This document shows, piece after piece, positions 18,312 through 29,499 of a DNA stretch of 64,000 bases. Origin of the DNA: Silene conica (lineage: Eukaryota > Streptophyta > Magnoliopsida > Caryophyllales > Caryophyllaceae); the NCBI GenBank assembly GCA_029255685.2, contig CM055319.2:29979568-30043567 (forward strand). The letters are read 5' to 3'. The position numbers and the translations under genes were made by a program. Numbering within the stretch: position 1 is the first letter of the stretch; each line of letters begins with the position of its first letter. Under the pieces are notes generated by a model. That model searched no databases. It was not told the DNA's origin and saw only the letters and a list, made by a program, of their open reading frames with translations.

Positions 18312-19738
18312 AAGTTTAGCCGAGGACCAGGAGGAAAACGATCTCGCACTTCCGGAGCAGGAACTTCGAGAGGTCATGCTAGTGGGTCCGGGGGATTGAC
18401 GGTGCTTGACACAGATAGTCTACCAAACTATCCGCAAATCATCTTTCATACTCCGGCGCAAAAAGCCCGGTTCCTTCATCTTTCGACCTATTGCTTTGTG
18501 GTGGTCACCCGGTTCTTGTGCGTGCCGGCATTGCTAGCCTTGGGTTGTCATGACGATGTGGTGTCCTTGCTCAACGGGACAGGTTTTTCGGGACTCGTCA
18601 CAATGGATGAGTTCACCTATCCTCTTCTTACTCTTGAGTTCTGTTCCTCTTTTATTTTTTATGTTCAAGCTTATGATCCCGGCTACAATAATAAGTGCAT
18701 TTCTTTTCGCTTGTTTAATGAGACTTTTTCCTTAACTTTAAGCGAATTTGCTGAGTACTTAGGTTTGTCTTCTACGGGTCGTACGGGTGACTCTTCTGAG
18801 TCGTACAATGTCATGTGGTCCTGCCTTTCTGATTCCCGCGATAGGGGGAAGAATAAAAACAGTACCGTTCACTTACCCGCCCCCCGTTATTATTTGCGTC
18901 TTTTGGCCAACACTGTTTTCGGTCGTAAGGAGTCTCAAAATGTTAAAAACATTGAGCTCTCTATTTTGTCTGGCTATCTTAATGTCAGTCGTACGGGTCC
19001 GCAGTTTTATAACACTGCTTATTTGGTCGCCTCTCACTTTGTGGCGGTGGGCGAGGGAACTTCTTTGACTACTATTGTTTGTGGTGGGCTAGTCACTCGT
19101 TTGGCTCGCTCACTTGTTCATCAGTTCCCCCGCTTTGAGGATGCGCTTTACCCTACCTCCCGGTATATGGACATGACTTATGTCAAGTCCGTGCATTGGA
19201 TGGATAAGAAGGATTATTGGAAGGTAGTTACCTACCTCAGTGATCGCATCCCCATCACCATGGCTCCCCCCATGTTACCCCTTGATACTTTTCAGGGGGA
19301 GCCTAGACCACTCCTTCCATCTTACCGCCTCCCACTTAGGGGAGGCACCTTTAGAGGCCGTAGGGTCCCTGCCCCTGGTGCCCACTTTGATGCACCTGGG
19401 ACGGGGTACCCAATTGATTTTACTGTTCTTCTAATGTTCCTATTCCTCCAGTTGTTGATAGCAGATCTCTCCCGCACATGATGGGGGACCTTTGTAGGCA
19501 GTTCAACCAAAAACAGTTGAACGATTGTCTCTACCAGTATCCGGGCTACTCGGAGTATGCTACTCAGGGTAGGCTCCCCACCGGCCCCTGGACTCACCCC
19601 ACCTGGTACACACCTCAAGCGGGCGGTCAAGGGTACGGAGAAGCTTCAGGATCCGCCTCGGGATCAGGCACTGGGCCTGATGACGAAGAGGAGGAGGGAG
19701 AGGAGCAAAGTGGGTCGGAATATGACCCGGAGGACTAG
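18312..19738 (+). pseudogene. Element A env-position ORF (ATHILA ORF-1-like), start codon lost and one frameshift
   Basis: Homologous to the ORF at 12985 in B, but the ATG is AAG (18312-18314). The body (YPQIIFHTPAQKARFL, ALGCHDDVVSLLNG, PLLTLEFCSSF) is open to about 19400, where a frame change occurs. The correct frame continues from about 19415 to 19738. The C-terminal half absent from B is Pro/Gly-rich (GRLPTGPWTHPTWY) and ends in a very acidic tail (DDEEEEGEEQSGSEYDPED). I see no transmembrane anchor in the recovered C-terminal frame. Role unknown. Confidence 0.8.
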
Positions 19739-21450
19739 AGACGTGCCCAAACCTCCCCTCTTCAATGTTCGGTTTGGGGAGGTTCCTCCATCTTGTAAGT
19801 GACTTTTTCTTTTTTCTTTTTATTTCCTTTGGTCTCTTTCTGCCCCCCTTTAGCCTCTTTCTGCAGGCTTTAGTCTTTTTCCTTTTCTATCTTTTGTTTG
19901 TTTTTGCCTTTCCCCATATCCCCATGCTGTAGATTTATGCTGATGAGCACAATGGGGGCATTGTGCGTTTTGGTTTGGGGAGGGTGTTTGCATACTCCTT
20001 TCGAGTCTGCATTTTTTTAGGTGTCTTTTATTTTTTTCCTTCTGTTGTGTTTGTGTCTGTATTTCATCTTTTTCTGTCGCACGTTTATTGCATTTCAGTT
20101 ACTTTTTCTCCTTTCAGTTTGCATACATACAAAAAAATCAAAAAAATGCACGTTTCTTTAGCATATAGGTCGAGTCGGAACGGACGGATACGATTTATTC
20201 CTCACATGTCACCTATTGCCTTGCCTTGCATTTTCAAAAATTTTCAAGCTATTCTTATGCACTATCTACGAGTTTTTGTTGACTTTATGCTAAATTATTA
20301 GACTTGACTCTCTTCTTGGCAAGCTACTACATATTCTAAGGTTTAGAGCTTAATAAATCGGTGACATTCATGACCGATTTCATGTAGGATTGAGAGTAGT
20401 TCTCCTCTTGAGGCATGTCACATCAATTTGCATAAGCATGAATTTTGTCTTCTTAATACCTATATGCATTCGGGTTGTGGTTTTTTGACACATGTGGTAG
20501 AGGTTTCCCTTTCTTGTTTTACCTATAACCCTCACATGACCAAAATTGCCTTTTATCCCATATACTACATTCTTAAAATTGCCTACCCTAGCCGAGCTAG
20601 TAACATGGTATATTGGGACTGTTTTGAGCATCCTTTGGTTTTGTGCATCATTGAAGAATTTCTATTTGTGGGAATGGTTAAAAAGGAGAAAAAGAAAAGA
20701 GAGTGAAAAGAAAAAAAAATCTATGAGTTCAGAAAAAAAAGAAAAAGAAAATAAGGAACTCAATGAAAAAAAAAAAAAAATTGAAAAAATCGGAAACACC
20801 TGTTTTCAGGGGTGGTCGGCCGACTGCCATACAAGGTCGGTCGACCACGACCACTGAACAGGGATGTTTTTTCTAAGCAAAGAAAGAAGGAAGAAAGAGA
20901 GGAATTTTGATACTTTGCTCTCAAATTTTGAGCATTGGCATGTTTTGAAAAAATAATGGAAGTAATCTTATAGTTTGGTTGGATGGTTGTTAGCTCGGTT
21001 TTAACCCCTATTTCCATAACTCATTTTAACCCTTTCATACCTTTAGCCTCACAATCCCAAATCACCTCGGCATGTGTCATGGTCCTTTAAGTGTTGGAAT
21101 GCATATGTACGGTTATAGAGATTTTATTCATGTTAGATTGCAGGCATGTTCTTATGGGTCGTAGATAGGTGAGAGTCTATAATCTGGTTTATTTTCTTGT
21201 CTTTCACATATACTTGACCCTTTGCTTCATGAGTGTCTCGAGCGTACCGCGAGAGTCCATTTAGAATGAGTCTTGCAAGGTTGAAAGTTTAGCATTTTAT
21301 TCCAACATGTTCAATTCGTTTTGCTCTTGGCATTATGCTTGATTTTCTTTGAAAGTTGCATTAAATTGGTTGGGCATGGCGTTGTGTTTGGTTCTAAGAG
21401 TATGAAACCCGTTCCAAGTAGAAGTTTTTCTTTTCTTTTGAGTCTTAGTG
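19739..21450 (+). other. 3' non-coding region of element A
   Basis: Pyrimidine-rich DNA to about 20150, then sequence colinear with 14005-15205 of B. It holds an A-rich tract (20680-20800) and one double module (20814). No supported gene; open frames are short. Confidence 0.6.
20814..20846. repeat. Single double module in the 3' non-coding region of A
   Basis: Motif starts 20814/20835, 21 bp apart (GGTCGGCCGACT and GGTCGGTCGACC), colinear with 14555 of B. Confidence 0.88.
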
Positions 21451-21487
21451 CTTGCTTGAGGACAAGCAAGGTTTGGTTTGGGGAGTT
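21451..21487 (+). promoter_or_regulatory. Stem-loop and polypurine tract of element A
   Basis: CTTGCTTG-AGGA-CAAGCAAG at 21451-21470, then GTTTGGTTTGGGGAG and the LTR start at 21488; the hairpin and tract are identical to those of B. Confidence 0.75.
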
Positions 21488-22736
21488 TGATACGTGCCTA
21501 TATTATGCATTTTATTTATGCTTTCGGCACGTATTTCTATGCATTTTCGTGACTTTTAGTTGCTATTGCTCCCGAAACGGTTTACTTTGGCATTTCTATG
21601 TTTTAAATGTAGGAATATGCAGATGTGAGCAAAACCGAACGTTAACCGTCCTCCGGAAGCTGTTTTGAGTGTTTACGCGAAGCAAGGATCCGGACTCCTA
21701 GCCAAGTGGTGCGTATAAGCCAATTTAAAGCTGGAACGTACAGGAATAGGTCGACCGACCTACTCAAGAGGTCGACCGACCAGCGCGCAGAATTTAAAAA
21801 GGCCTGACAACAGCACAAGAGGTCGACCGACCTACATAGGAGGTCGACCGACCTGGCGACAGTTTCCGCGATTTTATTTCGGCTATTATTATTTTAATCT
21901 TGTAATTAGGAGTCTATTTAAGGACGCCTAAACTTCATAATTAGGTTAAGCAGCCACATTAGTGAAAACTCCATAGTTAGAGAGAAGATTTTCCAAGTTT
22001 TCATCTTTGTTCTTAGATTTCCAATTAAGTTTTGTAAGTTTGTTATAATTCAATCTTTCTTTGTTAATTATCTTTGTTGTTCATCTTATTATTGTTATTC
22101 AATCCATGTTTCCCTCTTTATTATCATCTTTAATTATGTTAATTTCTTTAATGTTCTCAATTCTTGTTATTGTTAATTTTATGATTAATATTATGCATAG
22201 CTAATTCTTGTGATTAGGAATTAGGGGAACCATGGTAAAGACTTGATTTTGATAGTTTTATGATTAAATTACCAATCCCCATTGTTGTTGGTGAACTAAT
22301 TCTTTAAGATTGAAAGATTGTTAGGATTAGTTTAACAACAACTTTGGGATTGCCCTATGAACGAAAGTTTAGTGCTTTTCTAGGAACCCTAAGACCGTAA
22401 GGATTGGGTAGAATATTGACCTAAAGGTTTCTTCTTTGTTCCTTAGGGATTGTGTTATTTGGTTATTTTACCCTTCATTGACTTGTCTTAGCCATGGGGA
22501 ACCGAAGTTCCTAATCTCCTTTTACCTTGTTTTAGCATTCTTGTTTATTTTGCTCTCTTAGTTGTTAGTCCCAATCATAAATCAAACCCCCCTTTTTTGG
22601 TTACTTTCAATAGACTTTAAATTCACAAACATAGTTAACCTTGTCTCTCTGTGGTTCGACCCTTGACTTATCCTATCTAGTTTAAGCTGAGGTTTTTATA
22701 AATCTTATCTTTGACACCCCTCAACGATTGGTGTCA
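21488..22736 (+). repeat. 3' LTR of Athila element A
   Basis: TGATACGTGCC at 21488 to GTGTCA at 22736, colinear with the LTRs of B but visibly more diverged. It contains two double modules and a TATTTAAG box near 21915. The partner 5' LTR and the outer target duplication lie left of the window. Confidence 0.9.
21749..21853. repeat. Two double modules in the 3' LTR of A
   Basis: Motif starts 21749/21770 and 21821/21842, each 21 bp apart, at the LTR position seen in B. All four motifs are exact GGTCGACCGACC while the 10-nt middles differ from those of B. Confidence 0.92.
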
Positions 22737-23220
22737 GGTACCAAACATTTTATCATACACACAAAGAGCACATCCTAATCTACCCTTTAGTGACCAAGTA
22801 CAAGATATGTAAGCAAGTTCGCAGTTCCGGGACGTCTCTCAAACCTTTGTGGTAGCCTTACATACTTTTACTTGGGGTTCATTTTATTATTTAAGACGCA
22901 CCTAAATTCATTTGGGTTCATTGGTTTAGGTTCCAAGACCATCTCTTTGATACCATTTGTCACCCTCATAATCCAAGGCCAGTAGTTAGGACCATTAGAC
23001 TATGAAAGTATCACCATCTCAGTTTCCTGAGGCATAATATCAAGATAAACAATATTGTAACCTTGATTAAAACTGAGAACAAAGTTTAAGTATAACAATG
23101 TCTGATACAACAACCATAAAGGAAATGTCTGCGGAAGCTAAGAAACTATGACACTACTACTAAACTGAGTGGAATCCCATCCTTCCCCACACCAATTCCC
23201 CCACTTACTGTAGAAAGGGG
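22737..23220. other. Unassigned spacer between Athila A and Athila C
   Basis: About 480 bp with no supported gene. Phrases such as TTTGATACCATTTGTCACCC resemble the edge of some plant LTRs, so it may be a remnant of another element, but nothing repeats it elsewhere in the window. Confidence 0.4.
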
Positions 23221-24469
23221 TATACGTGCATATTCTATAAACTTTATTTACAGTCTTGGCACGTATTCCTGTGCATATTTGTTAGCTTTAAGCTATTTTT
23301 CCTCCCGAAACGGTTTACTTTGTTATTTCTATGTTTTAAATGTAGGAATAAGAAGAAGTGAGCTAAAGCAAGCTTAAATCGTCCCCGGAGGCTTTCTTAG
23401 GGAAACTCACAAGAAAAGGGTCCGAACTAGCTACTTTGGGATGCGTGCAAGAAGATCAGAAGTTGCTGGAAGCAGAGATCGGTCGACCGACCAGTCAAGT
23501 TGGTCGACCGACCAAGGTGTCATGTCAGAAGGTTTGAGTTACAGCACAAGCAGTCGACCGACCACGATGTCCGGTCGGTCGACCACTTCACGGGCTGAGC
23601 AGACTTTGTATTTTATTTTGGGTTTTCCTTCTAATCTTGTAATTTGGATACTATTAGAGGAGAACAGTAATTAGAATTAGGTTAAGCATTTATTATTGCA
23701 AAAAAACACATTCGACGGTAGATAGAAGAAACTCCATTATATCAATCTTGTTCATCGAATTCCGTTCCCTTAGTAAGTTTTAATGCAATCTTGTTTCTTT
23801 ATTCTTTCAATCCCTAATTTCTTCTATTCTTATTATTTTAGTTTAATTGCTTTTTCTCTTAGTTGTTATTTTATAAACATGTCATCTCACATTGATTTTA
23901 TTAGATTCGTTAGTATTAATTTCTTGTTTATGCGTAGCTAATTCTCTTGATTGGGAATTAGGGGAACCATGGCGAATTAGGTCTTTTATCGGTCGTATGA
24001 ACTTTGTACCGATCTTTATTTCTGTTGTTAGATTCGTTCTCACTAGATTGAAAGATTAGTGGAATAGGTTTTTCAATAGATTTATAATTGCCTGTGAGTG
24101 AAAGCTTTGTGCTTTTCTAGGAACCCGAAGACCGTAAGGTTTTGGATGAATGATGACCGAAGGGCTTATTCACGTCTCTTGAGGTTGTGTTTTATGAGTT
24201 TTTAGCCCTTTTTCATTTGACTTAGCCATGGTGAACCGAAGTTCCTAATCATCTTTTGCTCTTTTTCTATACTTCGTTTATTTTATCGTTATAGCTGTTA
24301 GATTCTACCAAAACAAACAAACCCCCTCATTTATTGTTCTTTCGATAGACTTTAAATTCGCAAACAATATTAATTTTTTCTCTCTATGGTTCGACCCTTA
24401 CTATCTCTATCTATACTTTTAGTTTGGTTTTATATATCTTATCTTTGACACCCACAACGACGGGTATCA
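23221..24469 (+). repeat. 5' LTR of Athila element C
   Basis: Starts TATACGTGC (TGATACGTGC in A and B, slightly damaged) and ends GGGTATCA before the primer site. It shares with A and B the CCCGAAACGGTTTACTTTG block, the GGAACCATGG block and the GAACCGAAGTTC dyad, but is otherwise strongly diverged. Confidence 0.8.
23481..23584. repeat. Two double modules in the LTR of C
   Basis: Motif starts 23481/23502 and 23552/23573, each 21 bp apart. The second module pairs a forward and a reverse motif and so forms a near-perfect 12-bp hairpin with a 9-nt loop. Spacing is kept although the surrounding LTR has diverged. Confidence 0.9.
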
Positions 24470-24474
24470 AATTT

Positions 24475-24493
24475 TGGCGCCGTTGTCGGGGAG
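24475..24493 (+). promoter_or_regulatory. Primer binding site of element C, tRNA-Asp type
   Basis: TGGCGCCGTTGTCGGGGAG, one base different from that of B, 5 bp after the LTR end. Confidence 0.85.
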
Positions 24494-24654
24494 ACGGTAT
24501 AATTTTGTTTGTTAATTTTTAGTTTATTTTTCTTGTCTTATGGAACCTCGGTTCCTTAAGACCGTTGCTTACCTTTGATTCTAGTTTTGCTTTTGCACAG
24601 TTAGAAGACAGGTTTTTGAGAGGAAGGCTTGAGTACTCTCGCTCTTAGCACATA

Positions 24655-25960
24655 ATGACTACTATCTATGATCATATCCAACAAAAAGTGCAAGATCTTC
24701 CAAAGGGGTTCAATCTACCCACACCTACCAACGGTTTTTTCGAACTCCGCCCCACCTACATCACTTTGGTGGAGCGGAACCAGTTCGCCGGTTTACCCGA
24801 TGAAGATCCATTAATGCATATGGAAATATTCACGGATTATTGATGTTCCATTCTTATACCGGCTGGGGTAACCCAAGATGATGTGAAGGAGATGATGTTT
24901 CTCTACTCTTTGAAGGATTCTGCACGGGAGTGGTACCGCTACCTTGATAGGGTAGCAGCAAAAATCACGATTGGCAATCTCTAGCTTCGGCCTTCTACAA
25001 AAGACATTATCCGCTCGCAAAGATCAATGACTTGAGAAGCCAAATTATGAGTTTTCAACAAGGATGATGAGGAATTTTGTGACGCATGGAATCGTTTCAA
25101 GAAATTGGTTTGGTCCGTTCCTCATCACGGTATCCAACAATGGTACCTTTGCAACCAATTCTACAATGCACTATATGATGACTACAACGTCATACTTGAT
25201 GCAGCTGCTAGTGGGAGGTTCCAAAACAACACAGATCACAAGAAAGGTTGGAACACCATTGAGGAAATGGCAGGTCAAAGAGCTGAATTTGGAAGTTCGC
25301 GTGGGAATTCGTGAAGGTTGAATGTGGAAATGGGTCGTGTTTGAGCACTTGAGACGTCCTTTGGTGCTCGTTTTGAAAATCTTGAGGCAGCCCAGCTGAA
25401 GCAAGAGAACTCGAACTTGAATACTATGGTTGATAGCACGAATGAGACGGTGGAGTTGAGAGGGATAGTACAAGCTCTCAAGGCTCAAGTGCTGAAAATG
25501 GAAGAGGCTCAAGTGGAATTATTGAAGAATTTTGAAAGCCAAATAGCAATCTTAGTTGCTAATCAGATTGCTAACTCTCCGAGCAAGTGTGAGGGTCCCG
25601 TCTAGACGATTAATGCCATTAATCTCCGAAGCGGTCTCTCCTATGATGGACCGGGAAGCCAAGAGAAAAAGTTGGAAAAGGTTGAGAAGTCTACTAAAGT
25701 TCCTGATGTAGTAGCTAAATTCGTTCCCAGTAACGATGGTCGACCGACCGATGTTCATGGTCGATCGACCGAGGTAACTGATGACCATTCTGTTTCTGAC
25801 AAACAGAAACTTTCTGAACCGAGCTCGACCGGTCGACCGACAGGTATACCCAGTCGACCAACCATGATACCTGAGCAGAGTCTGAATTCGTCGCTTGATT
25901 TGCTTGAGTCTACTCTTATCAATGACTTGACGGAGATTCTGAAGTTAAAGAAGCCGAAGG
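24655..25960 (+). pseudogene. gag: Athila C gag, multiply broken
   Basis: The ATG at 24655 starts MTTIYDHIQQKVQDLPKGF, homologous to gag of B. A TGA near 24841, a frame change near 24970, TGAs near 25312 and 25342, and a TAG near 25603 break the frame. Recognisable pieces continue (REWYRYLDR, HHGIQQWYLCNQFYNAL, AQVLKMEEAQVELLKNF) to the motif-rich C-terminal region at 25738-25863. No zinc knuckle is seen, as in B. Confidence 0.82.
25738..25863. repeat. Two double modules in the gag region of C
   Basis: Motif starts 25738/25759 and 25831/25852, each 21 bp apart, at the position equivalent to 7871-7995 of B. Motifs show single changes (GGTCGATCGACC, AGTCGACCAACC) but the spacing is unchanged. 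Confidence 0.88.
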
Positions 25961-27767
25961 TTGCTGATCCTACGGCTAGTGTCGCGGTCCCGTATCCGGA
26001 GCGTTTAAGGAACTCGAAAACGGAGCGGAAGTTTGGTAAGTTCTTGGAAATGGTGAAGAATCTCGAGGTAACCATTCCATTCACTGATCTAATTACTCAG
26101 GTACCTTCTTACCCTAAATTCATGAAAGATATTTTGAGTCGTAAGAGGAATTTTCAAGATGCAGGTGCTATTGCTTTTGTAGAAGAGTGTAATGTTCTTT
26201 CACAAAGTAACATCCCACCTAAATTAAAAGACCGGGTAGTTTTTCTATCCCATGTAACATAGGTAATCATGCGATTGGGAAGGCTCTTTGTGATCTAGGG
26301 GCCAGTGTCAGTGTTATGCCATATTCAGTATGCGAAAGACTTAATATAGGTAGACTTAAGGTTACCAATATTACCCTTCATATGGCAGATAGATCCACCA
26401 AGAGACCTTTAGTAGTCTTAGAGGATGTCCCCGTTCGAGTGGGCAAGTTCTTTATTCCTGTCGATTTCGTAGTTTTGGACATTGCTGAGGATAGCCAGAT
26501 ACCTATCATTTTAGGTAGACCATTTTTACATACAGTTGGGGCTGTAATAGATGTCAAATGCGGGATCATAACCTTAGAGGTAGGGGATGACACTATTGAG
26601 TTCAGTCTATTGATATTGTTGACAGGAATGTTAGTCATAGTTGGAGGGAATCCTTAGCCAAGGATCCCTTAGATGATCTAACAATTTTAGATGAGTGTGC
26701 AGGTAATTCAGTGGAGAATGCTGATGGGCTGAATGTTTTGGAAGCAGTAATGGAAGATCGCGAGCTCACCAAGGAGGAGGACGAGATGATCACGTGTCGG
26801 GCTAATGCAAATCTGGTAAATACATACAATGTTGTTGAGACTGATTATATGCATGCTGTCAAGGTAAAGGTACCGGAGCGTAAGCCACTTCCTCCTAATC
26901 TGAAATATGTTTTTCTAGATTATACTGAGCAGTACCCTACCATTGTTAGTGCTAAACTTAATGATAACCAATTTTATGCCTTCATGCCTGTTCTTAAAAA
27001 GAACTGGAAAGCTTTAGGTTACTCTTTGGATGACATTAAGGGCATTAGCCCTGATGTCTGACTGTCTTTATGCACAGGATATATCTAGAGGAACGCCACA
27101 AGCCTTACAGACAGGGTCAACACAAGTTGAACCCGAAGATGAAGGAAGTAGTTATGGCTGAGGTGAAGAAATTGCTTGATGCATGTATTATTTACACATT
27201 TGGCAAGTCCAAGTGGGTTAGCCCAGTTCAGGTAGTTCCGAAGAAAGGAGGAACTACCGTTGTAAAAAATGATAAAGATGAATTAATACCTACTCGAGTT
27301 GTAACAGGGTGGCGGATGTGCAATGATTATAGGCAATTAAATGCCGCCACCAAGAAAGACCACTTCCCCCTCCTTTTTGTTGACCAAATGACTGAGAGAC
27401 TTGCTTTTAACAAGTTCTTTTGTTTCTTAGATGGATACTCAGGTTTCTTTCAGATTCCTATTCAGTCAGATGATCAGAGTAAGACCACTTTTACTTGTCT
27501 ACATGGTGTTTTTGCATATCGTAGAATACCTTTTGGATTGTGTAATGCCCCTGCCACCTTTCAGAGGTGCATAATGGGGATCTTTTCTGATTTCATAGAA
27601 AACATCATGGAGGTATTTATGGATGATTTCTCAGTTTATGGTAATGATTTTGATCAATGCTTAGCTAATCTTGATAAAGTCATGCATCGTTGTATTGATG
27701 TTAATCTTGTTTTAAATTAAGAAAAGTGTCAATTCGTGGTTAATCAGGGGGTGGTGTTAGGGCATCT
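25961..27767 (+). pseudogene. pol: Athila C pol fragment: protease and reverse transcriptase
   Basis: Frame pieces cover the region before protease (PYPERLRNSKTERKFGK), protease (LCDLGASVSVMPYSVC, ILGRPFLH) and RT (MCNDYRQLNAATKKDHFP, FLDGYSGFFQIP, FMDDFSVYG). Breaks: one missing base near 26240, a roughly 50-bp deletion near 26610, a stop and small insertion near 27060, and a TAA near 27718. Protease DLGAS and RT FMDD are in their normal form here, which shows that the B versions are mutations. RNase H and integrase are absent. Confidence 0.85.
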
Positions 27768-28690
27768 TGATACCGTTGTTTAGTATCCAATATAAACCTA
27801 GGTCTACTAAATGAAGCTAGCGGAAGTAGGGTTGAATTCCACATGGAGGCAGGGTCATAAGTAGAAGGTCAGTTTACAAGTCACGAATGGGGGGTTTTGT
27901 TGTTGATGTTATAAACTAAAAACAGACGGATGTAGAAATAAAAACAAAGTAAAAACAATGATGGATTCAATCAATAAAAAGGGGAATATGTCAGGATTCA
28001 GGTTGTCGCGGTAATAGGTGTCACATGGTAAAACTAGGTCAGTCGAAATATAAACGAAGTGGGAACGATTAATATCCTTTCGGTCTGAAATCCCCCTGGA
28101 CTCCCCTATCAATCTTTCGATCCAGATAGGTTACATAGATCATCCTAAACAAGCCTACCTTACCAATATTTTGATCTAGGTATGGTTTTACTAGATAAAC
28201 TGGTCTCCTGCGTACACTCATTTGACTAGTTTTATAAAAACGGATTGTTTATAGACGAACTTCGTCGCAAAGTCGACTAACATGTGATTCCTACGACATT
28301 ACTATCGCTAGTCCCTTCATCCTAACATATTATTAAAATTATCTACGCATGGTTGTGGGATCTACCCTAACAATAATGATAACAATGAAATTAAACATGA
28401 TTGATAATAGCAAAATACTAGAAAACATAAAACGAATAATAAAATAACAAATAAGAGTAGAGAAAGAAATTACAATGACTGCAGTAAGGTTGAACGAAAT
28501 TGAAATGCTTGAACTATAAACTAAACTTGAGAAATGCAAAAAACTAAAGGTGAAAAGTGTGTTTAGATCTGAAAACTGATAAAGGAATTATGCTAAAGGT
28601 GAATGCTAAAAGTGAATGAATGCTAAAAAGTAAGTGTCTGTGATTAGTGTTAACCTAATCCTTAAATAGGGATTAGGTTAACATGTTAAT
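27768..28690 (-). repeat. Athila-like LTR remnant in inverted orientation
   Basis: Begins TGATACC at the break in element C. Read on the minus strand it shows the landmarks of Athila LTR ends: GGTTTATATTGGATAC near the end, a CTCCATGTGGAATTC block comparable to CTCCTTGTGGTTCGAC, an ATCGAAAGATTGATAGG block, and a GGGTAGATCCCACAACC block. Similarity to A, B and C is distant, so it belongs to another subfamily. Its right border is uncertain. No coding region is visible. Confidence 0.5.
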
Positions 28691-28830
28691 CACTAAACCT
28701 AGAAATTGAAGGTTACACGGTCTTACCAACCTTTCTACTATGGTAGTCATACTAATTTATTTTACAAAATTAACTCTTTAATTATTTAGATCTTATGCAT
28801 GCAAATAAAAGTTGCGGAAACGAGAGATTA
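28691..28830. other. Left flank of the large CACTA insertion, probably a copia-type LTR edge
   Basis: A/T-rich sequence with TTAGATCTTATGCATGCA, a phrase repeated at about 55698-55715 next to another copia-like LTR piece. With 52496-53650 it probably forms one LTR split by the CACTA element; TTA at 28828-28830 is the target duplication. Confidence 0.4.
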
Positions 28831-29240
28831 CACTACTACAAAAGTTACTTACTACATAGGATTTTTTGACTAATAGACATAGGTTTTTGAACCGATGTAG
28901 AGTTCAGTTATGTCCTTTAGTTTGTAATACACATAGGTTGTACAACCGATGTGCATTACTCTAATGGACATCGGATGTTTCAAAAATCCTATGTCTATTG
29001 CTTATAATGGACAACGGACTTTCGTAAAATCCCATGTCTAATATGTAAAAATCCTATGTTCATTAATGTTATTTACATCAGTTTTTCCTTAAAAATAATC
29101 CTATGTCTATTGTTGATTTTTACACCAGACTTTCGTTTAATCCCATGTCTATTGCTGTTATATACATCAGTTTTTTACAAAATCCCATGTCTATTATTGG
29201 GTAGTATACATCAGATTTTTTACAACCTCTGTCCTTTAAT
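28831..29240. repeat. Left terminal inverted repeat and subterminal repeats
   Basis: After the CACTACTAC terminus, words of the form CCTATGTCTATT, GACATCGGAT, CCGATGTG and ACATAGG recur about every 40-60 bp in both orientations. They are the presumed binding sites of the TnpA-type protein. Confidence 0.8.
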
Positions 29241-29499
29241 GCGGTTTTGTTTAAAAAAAAATTGGAATCAAAGTTCCTGTTGCCAATATAATGCCAAAAT
29301 CCGGGATTGTACGAAAACGTAGCCCTTTCATTACTAATTACGACAACAAAAGTCGTTCGTTGTCATACATTGTTTCAAGAACGAACCAAACAAAGGTCGT
29401 TCGTCATAATACGTACAATAATACATATATATACTGTTAAAGTGCAGAAGACGCATAATGTTTTCGAAATCAAACTACATACATTACTAATAGCCACGG

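Larger units (their letters stand above)
1..22736 (+). mobile_element. Athila-type Ty3/gypsy retrotransposon A (5' end outside window, twice interrupted)
   Basis: Pieces of one element are recovered by removing two insertions: RNase H/integrase junction (2-341), integrase core start (5119-5386), integrase end (16487-17269), leader intron and env-position ORF (17731-19738), 3' untranslated DNA, polypurine tract and 3' LTR (21488-22736). The pieces align with the uninterrupted copy B in the same order and strand. The 5' LTR, gag and most of pol lie left of the window. Family assignment rests on the pol protein, on an ATHILA ORF-1-like protein downstream of integrase, and on copy B's tRNA-Asp type primer site. 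It is older than B, because B sits inside it and A carries more changes. Confidence 0.88.
23221..27767 (+). mobile_element. Decayed Athila-type element C, truncated in the RT gene
   Basis: Diverged 5' LTR (23221-24469), tRNA-Asp type primer site, gag and pol remnants in the same order as B. The pol homology stops abruptly at LGHL (about 27767), where an oppositely oriented LTR-like sequence begins. No continuation of this pol is visible later in the window. Many stops and frame changes show that it is the oldest of the three Athila copies. It retains four double modules. Confidence 0.85.
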
